Shown: positions 27,482 to 36,788, numbered from the stretch's first letter. The stretch is 64,000 bases of DNA from Pseudobacteriovorax antillogorgiicola (GCF_900177345.1 NZ_FWZT01000002.1:372001-436000); one strand, 5' to 3'. Notes: a model not told the origin generated them from the letters alone. A program made the numbers and translations.

Positions 27482-28042
27482 ATGTACGTAACCACCGACT
27501 TTCGAAAAGGCCTCAAGATTGAATACAATGGCAAACCCTATGTGATTGTTGATTTTCAGCATGTCAACCCAGGGAAGGGCGCTGCCTTTGTACGCACCAA
27601 ATTAAAAAACTTGGAAACAGCTCAGGTGCTCGAGGTGACGTTCAAGTCTGGTGAGAAAGTTGCTGTACCGGATCTTGAAACCAAAGACATGCAGTATCTT
27701 TACACCGATGGCACCGCATTCACATTTATGGACATGGAACATTACGACCAGGTTGAGCTAAGTAACGACGATATTGGCACTGCCAAGAATTTTATTATTG
27801 AAAACAGCATCGTCAAGGTCACGTTCTTCCAAGGACGTCCTGTTTCTGTAGAAGTGGATAACTTCGTGGAGTTAGTAGTCAGTGAGACGCAGCCAAACAT
27901 TAAGGGTGATACGTCGTCTGGCGGTGGCAAGCCGGCGACTCTAGAAACCGGATTAACTGTCACAGTTCCATTTCATATTAGCGAAGGGGACAAGCTCAAG
28001 ATTGATACTCGTACGTCAGAGTACGTAGAAAAGGTTAAGTAG
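27482..28042 (+). CDS. efp: Translation elongation factor P
   Basis: 186 residues, the family length. EF-P enters the ribosome between P and E sites and rescues stalls at polyproline runs. Domain I holds the modification loop NPGKGAAF, with the conserved lysine that is beta-lysylated, rhamnosylated or similar in other bacteria (lysine here points to an EpmA-type modification, inference). Domains II and III follow, with the signature GLTVTVPFHISEGDKLKIDT at the end. The window contains several polyproline proteins (response regulator at 32.5 kb, barrel at 9.8 kb) that would depend on it. No modification enzyme is adjacent. Confidence 0.97.
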   Translation: MYVTTDFRKGLKIEYNGKPYVIVDFQHVNPGKGAAFVRTKLKNLETAQVLEVTFKSGEKVAVPDLETKDMQYLYTDGTAFTFMDMEHYDQVELSNDDIGTAKNFIIENSIVKVTFFQGRPVSVEVDNFVELVVSETQPNIKGDTSSGGGKPATLETGLTVTVPFHISEGDKLKIDTRTSEYVEKVK

Positions 28043-28129
28043 TAATGCTTATCTGAGTTTCCAGAAGCCTCTCAGCCTTGTTGGCCATGATACAATATCT
28101 CCGAACAGCACCCCTAGTGCGGAGGTATG

Positions 28130-30673
28130 ATGGCCAAGGGCTTAGAAGCTTTTCTCAAGAAGATCGCGGGGTCTCCCACCAACGACACCTATATTGATCG
28201 CTTTCTTTCACTTCTGATAGACGAACCAAGCCAGAAGAGGATGGGTTACTATCTTCGCATGGGGACCATACTTGTAAAGTCCAATCCCATGATTGCACTT
28301 AAAGTTTCCTATATGGCGCTTCAAGAAGCTAGAGCTATGTCTAACGGGCATTCCCAAGAGATTCAAGTTCTGGAAGTTGTCAAAGCTTGTTTTACAGCAT
28401 TGGGTAGGGATGGCAAGGCGGAGCTGATCGGTCATGAAATGGAGAAGTTGCGAGCGAAGCACTCGGAGTGGGTCAAACTCAATCGAGAGAAAAAAAAGCA
28501 AAGTTTAGTACGGAGGGTACCGAGTCAGAAGCCAGCAATCCCACAAGTAAAAGATAAATCGGCAGTGAAGCCGGAGGCTCGCGATGCCAAAAGGCGGATT
28601 CATTTTCCCAAGCAAGCAGGAAGCCAAGATTTTTCTGGTGTCTACAGACCAGGGGTGCCTGGAAAGAAAGTTCGTGATTCACGTCATGGAATCTCTAAGG
28701 CTGTCGAACAAAAACTTGGTAGCAACGTCCTTGGTGATAAGAAGAAGCGAGAGGCGGAAATCAAGCAAAACGAGCCGGAGATTGGTACTAAGGTTAATGA
28801 GATGAGCTTTGAGCAAGAGTTGGCTCGCGTGCATCAACAAAAATCTGCACCCGACCAGGCTAGTAATATTGATTTTTCAACCCTCAATAAGCGCAAAAAA
28901 GTCGAAGAGCAACGCCCCGCTGAACCCCCAAAACAAGGACAACCAACTCAACCAGCGAAAAAGCCTCCAAGGCCTGTGAGGCAGAAGCTGAAGTCGTTTC
29001 TAGATGATGCAACCTTGATCCTGCCAGGAAAAAAGAAAACTGATGGCCAAGATTTGTCAGCATCATTTGATCAAGCGACGATCATTCAAAACATGAATGA
29101 ACTCGGTGGCCATGATCAAAAAAGCAAGATTCCTATGAAGGAGGCTCCTGGGCAAGTTGCGAGAGACAAGCAAAACCCTTTAGTTCCCCCTAAGCATCAG
29201 GTTCAAGATAATCATAAAACTCCGTCGCAACCCCAAAAACCTTCGCCGACACCGAAACAGCAATTGCCACCCACAACACCTGTAGTGTCTCCAAAACCAC
29301 CGACTCCACAGCAAGATGTAAGGCAGCCTGCTCAAGTAGCACCAGATACTTCTACGCCACACTCTACTCGGCAACCATTCTTTGATAATAAGTCTGCAGA
29401 CGAGATTTGGTCTGTTCTGGGCAATGAAGGTACAAAAGCAAGCCCTGATCAAGTTAGTCCTGAGCTTAAACAGGCACAAGAAAGAGCTGCCCAAGAAGAG
29501 GTACGAAGGCAGCGACAGGAGCAAGAGGAACAACAAGTGGCTCAAAGGCGAGCTGCAGAGCAAGCTTTAGCTCAACAGCGGGCGGCCGAGGAGAGGGCTG
29601 CAGCGGAACGCCGTGCAGGTGAGGAGAGAGCCAATGCCGCTCGAAGAGAAGCCGAGGCAACGCGAGCAGCAGCAGAACTGAAGAAGCGTCAGGAGCAAGA
29701 GCAGCTTGCTAAAAAGGCTCGTGAAGAAGAGATTCGCAAGGCGAAACATGATGCGACGAATGTCACAGCCCTCAACAAGCGCCCAATTGATCTTTCGGAG
29801 ATGGGGCAGAAAGCTCAAAAACTCAAACAGACTCAACTCGCCGTAGCACCACCGTCAGATCAAACGTTCGCATTTTCATCACTGAACGAAGACACTCAGG
29901 CTGAGTCATCCCGAGAGCACTTAACAGCGCAACAAGATGCAATGGCAGAAACTGAAGAGGAATCAGGCGCACATGCCCTAGAGGAGTCATTCGATCATCG
30001 TACCCCTGGGGGGCTTATTGACACGAATGATGAACATGTTCCGATTGAACCTGATGGGGTAGAGTCTGCAGTGATTGGGGAGTTGGGCCAGGCTAGCGAC
30101 GAAGATCTGAGTAGCTTTGCCGTTGAGGATGAACTAGACGAGTCTTTTGGTCACTTTTGGTTGATTGTGATCGATAGTATCCTCACAAGCCCTGGCGATA
30201 GTACACGGAGTCGCGTCAAAAACTTTTTTGAGGGTGTTGACCTCAGCCTGTCGAGCGAAAAGCTGGAACACTTTGTTCAGTACCTTGATGATTGGCAGGA
30301 CGAGCCGGCCTTTACTCAACTCCTAGGCATTGTCTGCACTATTTTTGAGGCGATGGATCTCCATCAAACGGAGCAACTGTTTCAGTCATTAAGTTTGGAT
30401 GATTATTTCATCGAAGCGTGGGGTGACTATCTGGAAGGCTTAATGGCAGCAGGTCGCTATCGAGTAGCTTTAAAAAAAATCACCAGCAGAATTGAACCAA
30501 AGTCTAAGTTACCTTGGGTACAGGTTAGTTACGATAAGTTGCAGCGAATCTGGATGGCGCTTGGTTACCGTGGTTTTCAGTGGGAGCCTGAGGACGGAGT
30601 GAGAGTATTCTGGCAGATGCTGCGGGATCGACCGCTACCGAGTGCAGCGACGATCCTTAGCTTATCGAGTTAG
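28130..30673 (+). CDS. Large cytoplasmic low-complexity / coiled-coil protein
   Basis: 847 residues, not recognised. Residues 1-110 are helical (YLRMGTILVKSNPMIALKVSYMALQEARAM, TPR-like). The middle is Pro/Gln/Lys-rich and disordered. A coiled coil with RAAEERAAAERRAGEERA heptads covers about 440-545. The last 180 residues form a helical domain (DSILTSPGDSTRSRVKNFF, then QTEQLFQSLSLDDYF, AAGRYRVALKKI). Two short related motifs, LDDATLILP and FDQATIIQN, sit about 30 residues apart. The second ATG at 28130 lies 4 bases after GGAGG; the first at 28127 is too close. Probably a scaffold or adaptor; no function assigned. Confidence 0.55.
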   Translation: MAKGLEAFLKKIAGSPTNDTYIDRFLSLLIDEPSQKRMGYYLRMGTILVKSNPMIALKVSYMALQEARAMSNGHSQEIQVLEVVKACFTALGRDGKAELIGHEMEKLRAKHSEWVKLNREKKKQSLVRRVPSQKPAIPQVKDKSAVKPEARDAKRRIHFPKQAGSQDFSGVYRPGVPGKKVRDSRHGISKAVEQKLGSNVLGDKKKREAEIKQNEPEIGTKVNEMSFEQELARVHQQKSAPDQASNIDFSTLNKRKKVEEQRPAEPPKQGQPTQPAKKPPRPVRQKLKSFLDDATLILPGKKKTDGQDLSASFDQATIIQNMNELGGHDQKSKIPMKEAPGQVARDKQNPLVPPKHQVQDNHKTPSQPQKPSPTPKQQLPPTTPVVSPKPPTPQQDVRQPAQVAPDTSTPHSTRQPFFDNKSADEIWSVLGNEGTKASPDQVSPELKQAQERAAQEEVRRQRQEQEEQQVAQRRAAEQALAQQRAAEERAAAERRAGEERANAARREAEATRAAAELKKRQEQEQLAKKAREEEIRKAKHDATNVTALNKRPIDLSEMGQKAQKLKQTQLAVAPPSDQTFAFSSLNEDTQAESSREHLTAQQDAMAETEEESGAHALEESFDHRTPGGLIDTNDEHVPIEPDGVESAVIGELGQASDEDLSSFAVEDELDESFGHFWLIVIDSILTSPGDSTRSRVKNFFEGVDLSLSSEKLEHFVQYLDDWQDEPAFTQLLGIVCTIFEAMDLHQTEQLFQSLSLDDYFIEAWGDYLEGLMAAGRYRVALKKITSRIEPKSKLPWVQVSYDKLQRIWMALGYRGFQWEPEDGVRVFWQMLRDRPLPSAATILSLSS

Positions 30674-30693
30674 ATGTAAACTTCTAGCTCGAT
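30664..30693. terminator. Possible bidirectional terminator hairpin
   Basis: ATCGAG-x-TAGA / TCTA-x-CTCGAT, a 10-bp interrupted stem with an 8-base loop, overlapping the stop codon of the upstream gene and lying in the 29-base gap between convergent genes. There is no T run, so this is weak. Confidence 0.3.
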
Positions 30694-30702
30694 GTGAGGT
30701 CG

Positions 30703-31284
30703 TTAACTGAGGGCGATGAGAAATGCCAGCAAGGCGAAGATGGTGGTGAGGGTGCGCTTCTCACTTTTGAGTGCTGGAGAAAAATCTCTTGGCCACTCAA
30801 CCTGCTCCAGCTTGGGTAGATTCAAGGGGATGAATGCTGGAACCCTTTTTCTATAGTTGCTGTACTCATCTCCGAATTTTTGCGACAAGATCGATTCTTC
30901 ATACTGAACGATGAAGAAGTACTGAACGGCAAACATCGCTACGGTCAGTAGGGCAATCCAGGCTTCTCCGCCAAACAAAGAAAAACCGAAGGAGATAAAG
31001 AAATTGCCCAGATATAAAGGATTTCTCACCATTGAAAAGGGGCCAGTTGCAACAAGGCTCTGACCAGTGCTATCAGATCGGGTTCTCGATACCCCGCCTA
31101 TAAAACTTACACTATAGATACGGATGAGTTCCCCAAAGACTACGCACAATAAGCCCAGGCTAGCACTTGCGACTGTAGGCTTACCAAAAAACAACAGTAA
31201 GATGATAAGTGGAATAGGAGTATAGTCGCGATTTCTGAAAAACCACTGACCAATTGAGATCTTCGACTGCCGATCGATTGCCAT
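30703..31284 (-). CDS. ICMT/PEMT-like membrane methyltransferase
   Basis: 193 residues with about four membrane segments (IPLIILLLFF, LGLLCVVFGELIRIY, AWIALLTVAMFAVQYFFIV, TTIFALLAFLIAL). The signature GPFSMVRNPLYLGNF with the downstream QYEESILSQKFGDEYSNYRKRVP is that of isoprenylcysteine/phospholipid methyltransferase-like proteins, which methylate lipid-linked substrates with SAM at the inner membrane. GAGAGGA precedes the ATG. It is followed on the same strand, upstream, by rdgC, 25 bases apart. Substrate unknown. Confidence 0.8.
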   Translation of the reverse strand: MAIDRQSKISIGQWFFRNRDYTPIPLIILLLFFGKPTVASASLGLLCVVFGELIRIYSVSFIGGVSRTRSDSTGQSLVATGPFSMVRNPLYLGNFFISFGFSLFGGEAWIALLTVAMFAVQYFFIVQYEESILSQKFGDEYSNYRKRVPAFIPLNLPKLEQVEWPRDFSPALKSEKRTLTTIFALLAFLIALS

Positions 31285-31309
31285 TGCTTTGTCCTCTCTG
31301 CCCGTTCAA

Positions 31310-31975
31310 CTATGAAATGCTTGTGGAAACTAATTCACTAGGTAGCGCATGGCTAACTCTGTCTATGGTCTTCGCACCCGACTGCCATTCATCCTGACTC
31401 ATGCCTAGTAGAGGCGGAAGAACCTTAACCAAGCTTAGATTCAGATGCTCGCAAAAAGTTTTCTTGAACAGCTCTTCAAAGATGATCTGAATACTTTTGC
31501 TTGTGGAAAACAAAAATACCTCGTGCCGCTCTTCATGCCAGTACACATCAGCGAAGCTAACATTGGGGAGACACTGCTCAAATAGCTCTAAGCGAGACTC
31601 CTCAAGCAAATCTTTACGCTGCTTGCGGGAAACGGGCTTGCCTTCGTTGCGCTCACTAAGTTCCTCGATCTTACGTTTAAAAACGATCTGGAGCAGGGCG
31701 CTCGGGACTTTTCGCTTCTCGATCCGGATACGCATCAAGTAGCCTTCGTCAAACTGACAGTCTGACATATCCCAGTGGGCTGTTTCGGCGTTAGCTTCAG
31801 GGTCAATGACCGAAGGGCGCTCCCAGCCAAAGCTAAGCTCTTTGGAGCTTTTAAGCTGGAGTGGTCTAGCCTGATAGGTTTTTAACTTTTGGTTTAATTC
31901 AGCTAATTTAAACTGTGATTTCCGGCCGATAATATGATACCGACTGGCCGAAAAACTGCCGCTGAAGATCGTCAC
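31310..31975 (-). CDS. rdgC: RdgC-like recombination-associated protein, short form
   Basis: 221 residues; E. coli RdgC, a DNA-ring protein that limits RecA loading, has about 303. Similarity is strongest in the central helical part (KVPSALLQIVFKRKIEELSE, then GKPVSRKQRKDLLEE) and in YWHEERHEVFLFSTSK. The shorter length suggests either a compact subfamily or loss of the C-terminal gate. The start is GTG, 7 bases after AAGGAG. It is probably co-transcribed with the methyltransferase downstream. Confidence 0.72.
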   Translation of the reverse strand: MTIFSGSFSASRYHIIGRKSQFKLAELNQKLKTYQARPLQLKSSKELSFGWERPSVIDPEANAETAHWDMSDCQFDEGYLMRIRIEKRKVPSALLQIVFKRKIEELSERNEGKPVSRKQRKDLLEESRLELFEQCLPNVSFADVYWHEERHEVFLFSTSKSIQIIFEELFKKTFCEHLNLSLVKVLPPLLGMSQDEWQSGAKTIDRVSHALPSELVSTSIS

Positions 31976-32155
31976 TCAAAAACTCCTTTTTTCTTTATAG
32001 GACGTAAGTATATCTCAAGGACTTTCATTTACAATCTCTTTATTTTTGTAACTTGACCTAGCTGTGCGTCACCTTAACCGTTAAAGTTTTGGCGCCTGAC
32101 ACCGAAGACTCACGTATTAGGATTGACATTGATCGCAGGATGCGAGGTGGTCTCC

Positions 32156-32455
32156 ATGGGAGATTTTGCAACGGACTACGAAACTTATCAGGAAATCATG
32201 GGTGAGTTGTTGAAACCGATCATCGCCGATGGCGTCGACCATGATACCCTTAAAAGGCTTTACGAAAGCAAGGCTGTTTATTTGGAAAACCTAAGAATCA
32301 AGTGCTTCATGGAGATGAATGGTAAACAGGATAGCCATTTCTCGAAGGACGACTATCAGCTTATCTTGCGAGCTATTGAAGAAAATCGAAAACACGTTAG
32401 ATCTTTAATTCTCTGCGTCTTCAATGAGAAGTTGAGTAAGTCCAAAATCGTCTAA
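32156..32455 (+). CDS. Small hypothetical protein
   Basis: 99 residues from the ATG at 32156, 5 bases after GAGGTGG; an in-frame start at 32123 adds 11 residues. The protein is helical, charged and without signal peptide or motif I recognise (KRLYESKAVYLENLRIKCFMEM in the middle). It precedes the response regulator gene by about 60 bases on the same strand, so it could belong to the same transcript. Confidence 0.5.
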   Translation: MGDFATDYETYQEIMGELLKPIIADGVDHDTLKRLYESKAVYLENLRIKCFMEMNGKQDSHFSKDDYQLILRAIEENRKHVRSLILCVFNEKLSKSKIV

Positions 32456-32513
32456 GCCTACCAAGCCTTAAGCCAAGTCCCATTTTTTTGTTAAACTAGG
32501 GGAGGAGGTGAAT

Positions 32514-33689
32514 ATGTCTGAGCGATTCCTAGTCATTGATGATTCGTCGACGATCCAGAAAGTGGTGCAACTTGCGTTTGCTCCCTTCGACGTTGAAATA
32601 TCTGTTGCCAATAGCTACATCGAAGCCATCAACGAATCGAACAATCAGTCCCCTTCATTGATATTTGCTGATGCGTCTTTACCAGGGATCAAAGGGGCAG
32701 ACGATTACCGCAACCTGCAGGATAAGCTCAATCACGTGCCTTTTGTGATTCTCATCGGCAGTTACGATGGTATCGATCGGAGTGCTTTCGAGGACTGCGG
32801 CTTTGAGTATTTTCTACAAAAACCTTTTGAGGCATCAGAGTTGATTCGCTCAGCCTGGGATGCATTGGGGCGAGAGCTGTCGCGGCAGGTGGATGAAAAA
32901 CACGGAGTTCCTCCACCGCCCCCGGCTCTCGCACAGACTTCCGTTCCACCTAACAGAGTGGCAATGAATTTAGATGACACGCTACCGCCCCCGCCACCTG
33001 TTTCAGATTCGTCAGTGCCCCCGTCGACAATGTCAGCGCCTCCTCCCCCTCCTATCTCACAAAACCCGGAGACAGATGGGCCAAGGTTCACCACACAAAT
33101 CGACTTGGATGACGATGAATCCTTTGGTGATTTTGCCGAGCCTGCGGAAACTGCGAGTCGCGACTTAGAATCCACAGAGCAAGACTACGAATATACCAAC
33201 GATGACGCTATGGAGTCAGAAGGTGAGTATGAGACTCACCCCAATAGCCCCGATGATGGTGATGACTACCCTGAAACCAACGCCACTAGCCGAAGGTTTG
33301 AGGAATCAGGAGGCGAATTTGATGATCAACCCGAATCGAGTTTTAATCCCCTTGCAATGGAAGGAAGTTTCAGCCCTCCACCACCGCCTCCAGAAGAGTT
33401 TGGCGGCTCCGCTCCATCTTCCGCGTCAATGGGAATGATGCCAGAAGAGGGGAGCTACGGCATCGACCCTTCTTACCGAGGAGGGTCTAGCGACTCCGAT
33501 GAACACGAGGATCGGGAGCGAATTCAAGGTCTCATGGAGCCCTTTTGGCGAGACGAACTCGCCAAAGTCGTGCGTGAGACGGTTGAGGATTATTGCGAGC
33601 GGCACTTCGCCAAAATAGCACGGGAAGTGATCTCTGCAGAGCTCGAAAAGCTGACCTCCGAGAAATCCAGACTCTTGATTGACAATTAG
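32514..33689 (+). CDS. Response regulator with proline-rich linker
   Basis: 391 residues. The receiver domain (1-115) has the acid pair in VIDDSS, the phospho-acceptor aspartate in IFADASLPG and the lysine in FLQKPFE. A long disordered linker follows, with PPPPP runs and acidic stretches. The last 55 residues are a helical tail (GLMEPFWRDELAKVVRETV), perhaps an interaction helix. No DNA-binding or enzymatic output domain is present. The ATG at 32514 follows GGAGGAGGTG; a GTG at 32508 lies inside that ribosome site. It leads the nadC and birA-coaX genes by 50 bases. Partner kinase not in the window. Confidence 0.8.
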   Translation: MSERFLVIDDSSTIQKVVQLAFAPFDVEISVANSYIEAINESNNQSPSLIFADASLPGIKGADDYRNLQDKLNHVPFVILIGSYDGIDRSAFEDCGFEYFLQKPFEASELIRSAWDALGRELSRQVDEKHGVPPPPPALAQTSVPPNRVAMNLDDTLPPPPPVSDSSVPPSTMSAPPPPPISQNPETDGPRFTTQIDLDDDESFGDFAEPAETASRDLESTEQDYEYTNDDAMESEGEYETHPNSPDDGDDYPETNATSRRFEESGGEFDDQPESSFNPLAMEGSFSPPPPPPEEFGGSAPSSASMGMMPEEGSYGIDPSYRGGSSDSDEHEDRERIQGLMEPFWRDELAKVVRETVEDYCERHFAKIAREVISAELEKLTSEKSRLLIDN

Positions 33690-33738
33690 TAGCAATTCCC
33701 GCAGAGTCCCTTTGTAGAACGCTTTTAGGAGGGGGCAA

Positions 33739-34584
33739 ATGCACGAATTACACGCCATACAACTCGATCCTATTATCTCAAGAGCCTTGGAAGAGGATTG
33801 GGGATACGGTGATTGGACTACAGATATCTGTGTGGGATCGGATAAATTTTCCAGCGCAAAAATTATTGCCAAAGAAGAGTGCATCGCCTGCGGGATGGAT
33901 GTGGCTCGCGCTGTATTTCTCAAAGTCGATCCGAGCCTCGATGTGCAGATCAAAGTCGAAAACGGCCAAGCCTTGAGCAACCGCCAGACAATGATGGAAA
34001 TCAGTGGTCGTGCCCGATCGATCCTGAAAGGCGAACGTGTGGCTCTAAACCTGATGGGGCGCATGTGCGGTATTGCTAGCATCACCCGCGAGTTTGTTAG
34101 CCAACTAGAAGGTACCCGTACTCAGCTTCTCGATACCCGAAAAACCACTCCTGGCCTGAGGATTCTTGAGAAGTTTGCCACTGTTGTAGGCGGTGCGCGC
34201 AACCACCGTTTTGGTTTGTGCGACGGGGTGATTGTTAAAGAAAATCACATTAGAGCTGCCGGTGGCATCAAGGCCGCAGTTTCCAGTTTGCTCGAAAGCC
34301 TTCCCCCAACGATCAAGGTTGAAGTGGAAACCACCAACCAAGATGAAGTTCAAGAGGCTATCGAAGCTGGTGCTGACATTATCATGCTCGATAATATGAG
34401 TCCTGAAGCAATGAAGCAGGCTGTTGCCTTCGTTAATGGCCGGGCGCTGCTGGAAGCTTCAGGTAACGTTCGCATTAGCAACATTAAAGAAGTAGCCTCC
34501 ACAGGTGTGGACTTTGTTTCCACCAGTGCTATCATCCACAGTGCTCGCTGGTCTGATCTCAGCCTTTTGTTCGACCTGCAGTAG
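33739..34584 (+). CDS. nadC: Nicotinate-nucleotide pyrophosphorylase (quinolinate phosphoribosyltransferase)
   Basis: Joins quinolinate and PRPP to make nicotinate mononucleotide for de novo NAD. 281 residues, the usual length. Key segments are EDWGYGDWTTDICV at the N-terminus, LLDTRKTTPGLRILEKFA (substrate-binding arginine and lysine), HRFGLCDGVIVKENH, KVEVETTNQDE, ADIIMLDNMSP, and GVDFVSTSAIIHSA at the end. GGAGGGGGC precedes the ATG. The gene ends 8 bases before birA-coaX, so the two cofactor genes are co-transcribed. Confidence 0.96.
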   Translation: MHELHAIQLDPIISRALEEDWGYGDWTTDICVGSDKFSSAKIIAKEECIACGMDVARAVFLKVDPSLDVQIKVENGQALSNRQTMMEISGRARSILKGERVALNLMGRMCGIASITREFVSQLEGTRTQLLDTRKTTPGLRILEKFATVVGGARNHRFGLCDGVIVKENHIRAAGGIKAAVSSLLESLPPTIKVEVETTNQDEVQEAIEAGADIIMLDNMSPEAMKQAVAFVNGRALLEASGNVRISNIKEVASTGVDFVSTSAIIHSARWSDLSLLFDLQ

Positions 34585-34592
34585 GCAGTCTT

Positions 34593-36068
34593 ATGGCGCC
34601 GATTGAGCATATTCATATTCCAGAAATTGACTCCACCTCAACTGAGGTGAAGCGCCAACTTGATCAGGGAAAAATGCCGCCATTTCTGGTGAGTTCCACA
34701 TCCCAAAGTGCCGGACGTGGGCGTACGGGGCGAACGTGGACCAGCCCTGCTGGCAACATCTACCTTAGTCTGGCCCTTAGCCAAGAGCGGATTCCCAAGC
34801 AAGACCACGGCTTACTTCCCCTAAAAACAGCGTACTTGGTGGCTGCTTGGGTGTGGCAAACCTTTCAGCTTCGACTCACGATCAAATGGCCCAACGACCT
34901 TCTATTCGGTGCAAGGAAACTTGGCGGCATTCTTTGTGAAAGCCAATCGGATGGCACCTCTTGGGGGCCATTTATTGTTGGAGTTGGCTTAAATCTAGAA
35001 ACTCCACCTGTGGTGGACCAAGGAACCACAAGCCTAGGTGAACACTGCACTCTAGACGGAATCGTTGTGGGTGATGCCGCGAGGCGCTTGGGGCAGTATC
35101 TTCTCGATGGCTTATGCCAGCCTTTTTCTCTCTTTGACTTGGATGCCTACCTTATTGAGTATCAGCAAATTTGGTGTGATGACCGAGGACAGTGGGGGCA
35201 ACAAGAGCAGCTTAGCGACGATGGCTTTCTGGTTCTAAGAGACTTGAAGACAAGTCACCTGCAAACCATCAATCATAGTCACCACAGCTATCGTTGGCTC
35301 TACCAGGATGAAAATGCTTCTTGCTGCATTGGTGATGCCGGTAATACCAGCCTGAAACTTGCAATTCTACACCATGGGCAAGCTACAAAAATCTGGTATC
35401 TTGATTACCTACAAAGCCCTTCAGCAGAGCAGATAGCTGATATCCAAAGCTATTTGCCCCAAACGCCCTGGCCCATTCATCTTGGGGCTGTCACCAAGAT
35501 AAGTGATGGGCTGAAGTCTTGGCTTCTCAAGCTAGGTTTGATCATGGTTCCATTGAAAAAGCGACCGGTTCGGGTGAACTTTGATGCCTATGCCTTTGAT
35601 GATATCGGCGTTGATCGTGTGGCTATTGCCGAATCTTTGGCAGCTCGCGATAGGACTTTGGGAGTGGGCCACATCGCGTTTAGTATGGGGACTGCCAGCA
35701 CAGTTGAAGTTTTGGATGATAGCAAACGCTATCTGGGTGGCTGGATATTATCGGGGCTTCAAACCTCTTTGACAGCGCTTCATCAGAATACTGCGAAACT
35801 ACCAATGATTCAATCCTATGGGGATAAAGCTTGGCGCAGCGATCGAATCCTTGGTACGAACACCAGAGAAGCCATGAAATTGGGGGCAATTTGGGCCGCA
35901 GTATACACGATTCAAGGTCTCATCGAGGCTCTAAGAGAACGTTACGATCTTGACTGGAATCTGATCGTCACCGGCGGGGAAGGTCAGCGTGTGGCAGAGC
36001 TGTTGCAAGTTCCTTATGACGAGACCTTGATTGTTGAAGGTATGGGGATCTTAGCCCGAGGTGGCTAA
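34593..36068 (+). CDS. Bifunctional biotin-protein ligase / type III pantothenate kinase
   Basis: 491 residues joining two enzymes. Residues 1-235 are a BirA catalytic domain without a DNA-binding N-terminus: SAGRGRTGRTW (biotinyl-AMP), IKWPNDLLF, and KLGGILCES. From about residue 247 a CoaX-type pantothenate kinase follows: IGDAGNTSLKLAIL (phosphate loop), DDIGVDRVAIAES, FSMGTASTVEVL and YLGGWILSGLQTSL. BirA-CoaX fusions are known in some beta-proteobacteria. Some CoaX residues differ from the usual DxGTA and PGL, so kinase activity should not be assumed. A biotin client (alpha carboxylase) and CoaD are in the same window. Confidence 0.88.
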   Translation: MAPIEHIHIPEIDSTSTEVKRQLDQGKMPPFLVSSTSQSAGRGRTGRTWTSPAGNIYLSLALSQERIPKQDHGLLPLKTAYLVAAWVWQTFQLRLTIKWPNDLLFGARKLGGILCESQSDGTSWGPFIVGVGLNLETPPVVDQGTTSLGEHCTLDGIVVGDAARRLGQYLLDGLCQPFSLFDLDAYLIEYQQIWCDDRGQWGQQEQLSDDGFLVLRDLKTSHLQTINHSHHSYRWLYQDENASCCIGDAGNTSLKLAILHHGQATKIWYLDYLQSPSAEQIADIQSYLPQTPWPIHLGAVTKISDGLKSWLLKLGLIMVPLKKRPVRVNFDAYAFDDIGVDRVAIAESLAARDRTLGVGHIAFSMGTASTVEVLDDSKRYLGGWILSGLQTSLTALHQNTAKLPMIQSYGDKAWRSDRILGTNTREAMKLGAIWAAVYTIQGLIEALRERYDLDWNLIVTGGEGQRVAELLQVPYDETLIVEGMGILARGG

Positions 36069-36085
36069 GGGTTCCAGTCATCATG

Positions 36086-36598
36086 TCAGAATAAGTTGAC
36101 GAAGCTCCTGGGGTCGTGAAAATCTGGCTGTGAACTAGGGTGACTGAGAGCGAAGTACTCAGTGGTGGTGCCATGCCTCAAGACGCTGCTGATGCCAAGA
36201 CGGTGGCAGAGTTTGACAGGCAGTGTAGGGCATAGCTTGATAGCGATTTGCCAACGATCTCTGACCTTCTGGATTTGAAGGCGCGGGTGCTCTATGTCTC
36301 TTAAGTCGCCAGTTTTCGTGCGGTAGGATGAAAAGCTAAAGCATGCCCATGCTCCGTGTGGGGCAATATTCCACTCCCAGTAGCGACCGTCTTCGGCTTG
36401 AAAAAAGAGTTCAAAACAGGTTCCTCGCCAGAGGTCGGTGATGAAAGCTTGCCTACGATCGTCTGGTCGCTCCCAGTCTAGTGTGGCTACTGGTCCTCTG
36501 ATGTCAAGATTCAGGAGGCACTCCGAGTCTTGCAGCTCGACAGCACCCCCTACTCGAAACTGACTAGGGGTATGAAATGCCTGAAGATCAAATTTCAT
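36086..36598 (-). CDS. DOMON-like domain protein
   Basis: 170 residues from the ATG at 36598, 6 bases after GAGGG; a start 13 codons upstream is open. The chain is a beta-sandwich-like pattern with LWRGTCFELFFQ, RYWEWNIAPHGAWACFSF and YR, matching the DOMON_murB-like family, found next to murB or other genes in many Gram-negatives. No signal peptide is seen from this start. It is convergent with birA-coaX (17 bases apart). Ligand unknown. Confidence 0.65.
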   Translation of the reverse strand: MKFDLQAFHTPSQFRVGGAVELQDSECLLNLDIRGPVATLDWERPDDRRQAFITDLWRGTCFELFFQAEDGRYWEWNIAPHGAWACFSFSSYRTKTGDLRDIEHPRLQIQKVRDRWQIAIKLCPTLPVKLCHRLGISSVLRHGTTTEYFALSHPSSQPDFHDPRSFVNLF

Positions 36599-36788
36599 CG
36601 CTGCCCTCATGAGAAAATAAAGCAAGCTCGCTAGCATCCCTGCTAGGTAATTAGCTGAAAATACTTGAGTTCCTTCAAGGATGCCAGGAATCGTACAGAT
36701 TTTCCTATATTTTCCCGACCATATGCTTCAAATCTGCCAGTTCCTGTGGCATATTGCCAGCCTTTCGAGCGCAGAAGGAGGAAGACCG

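Noticed and set aside
28068-28096. Promoter with TACAAT before the scaffold-like gene.
   Set aside because: No -35 element lies at the right distance from the TACAAT.
36681-36788. Upstream ATG start for thiI.
   Set aside because: The 36 added residues lack family resemblance, and the TTG at 36789 has a strong AGGAGG.
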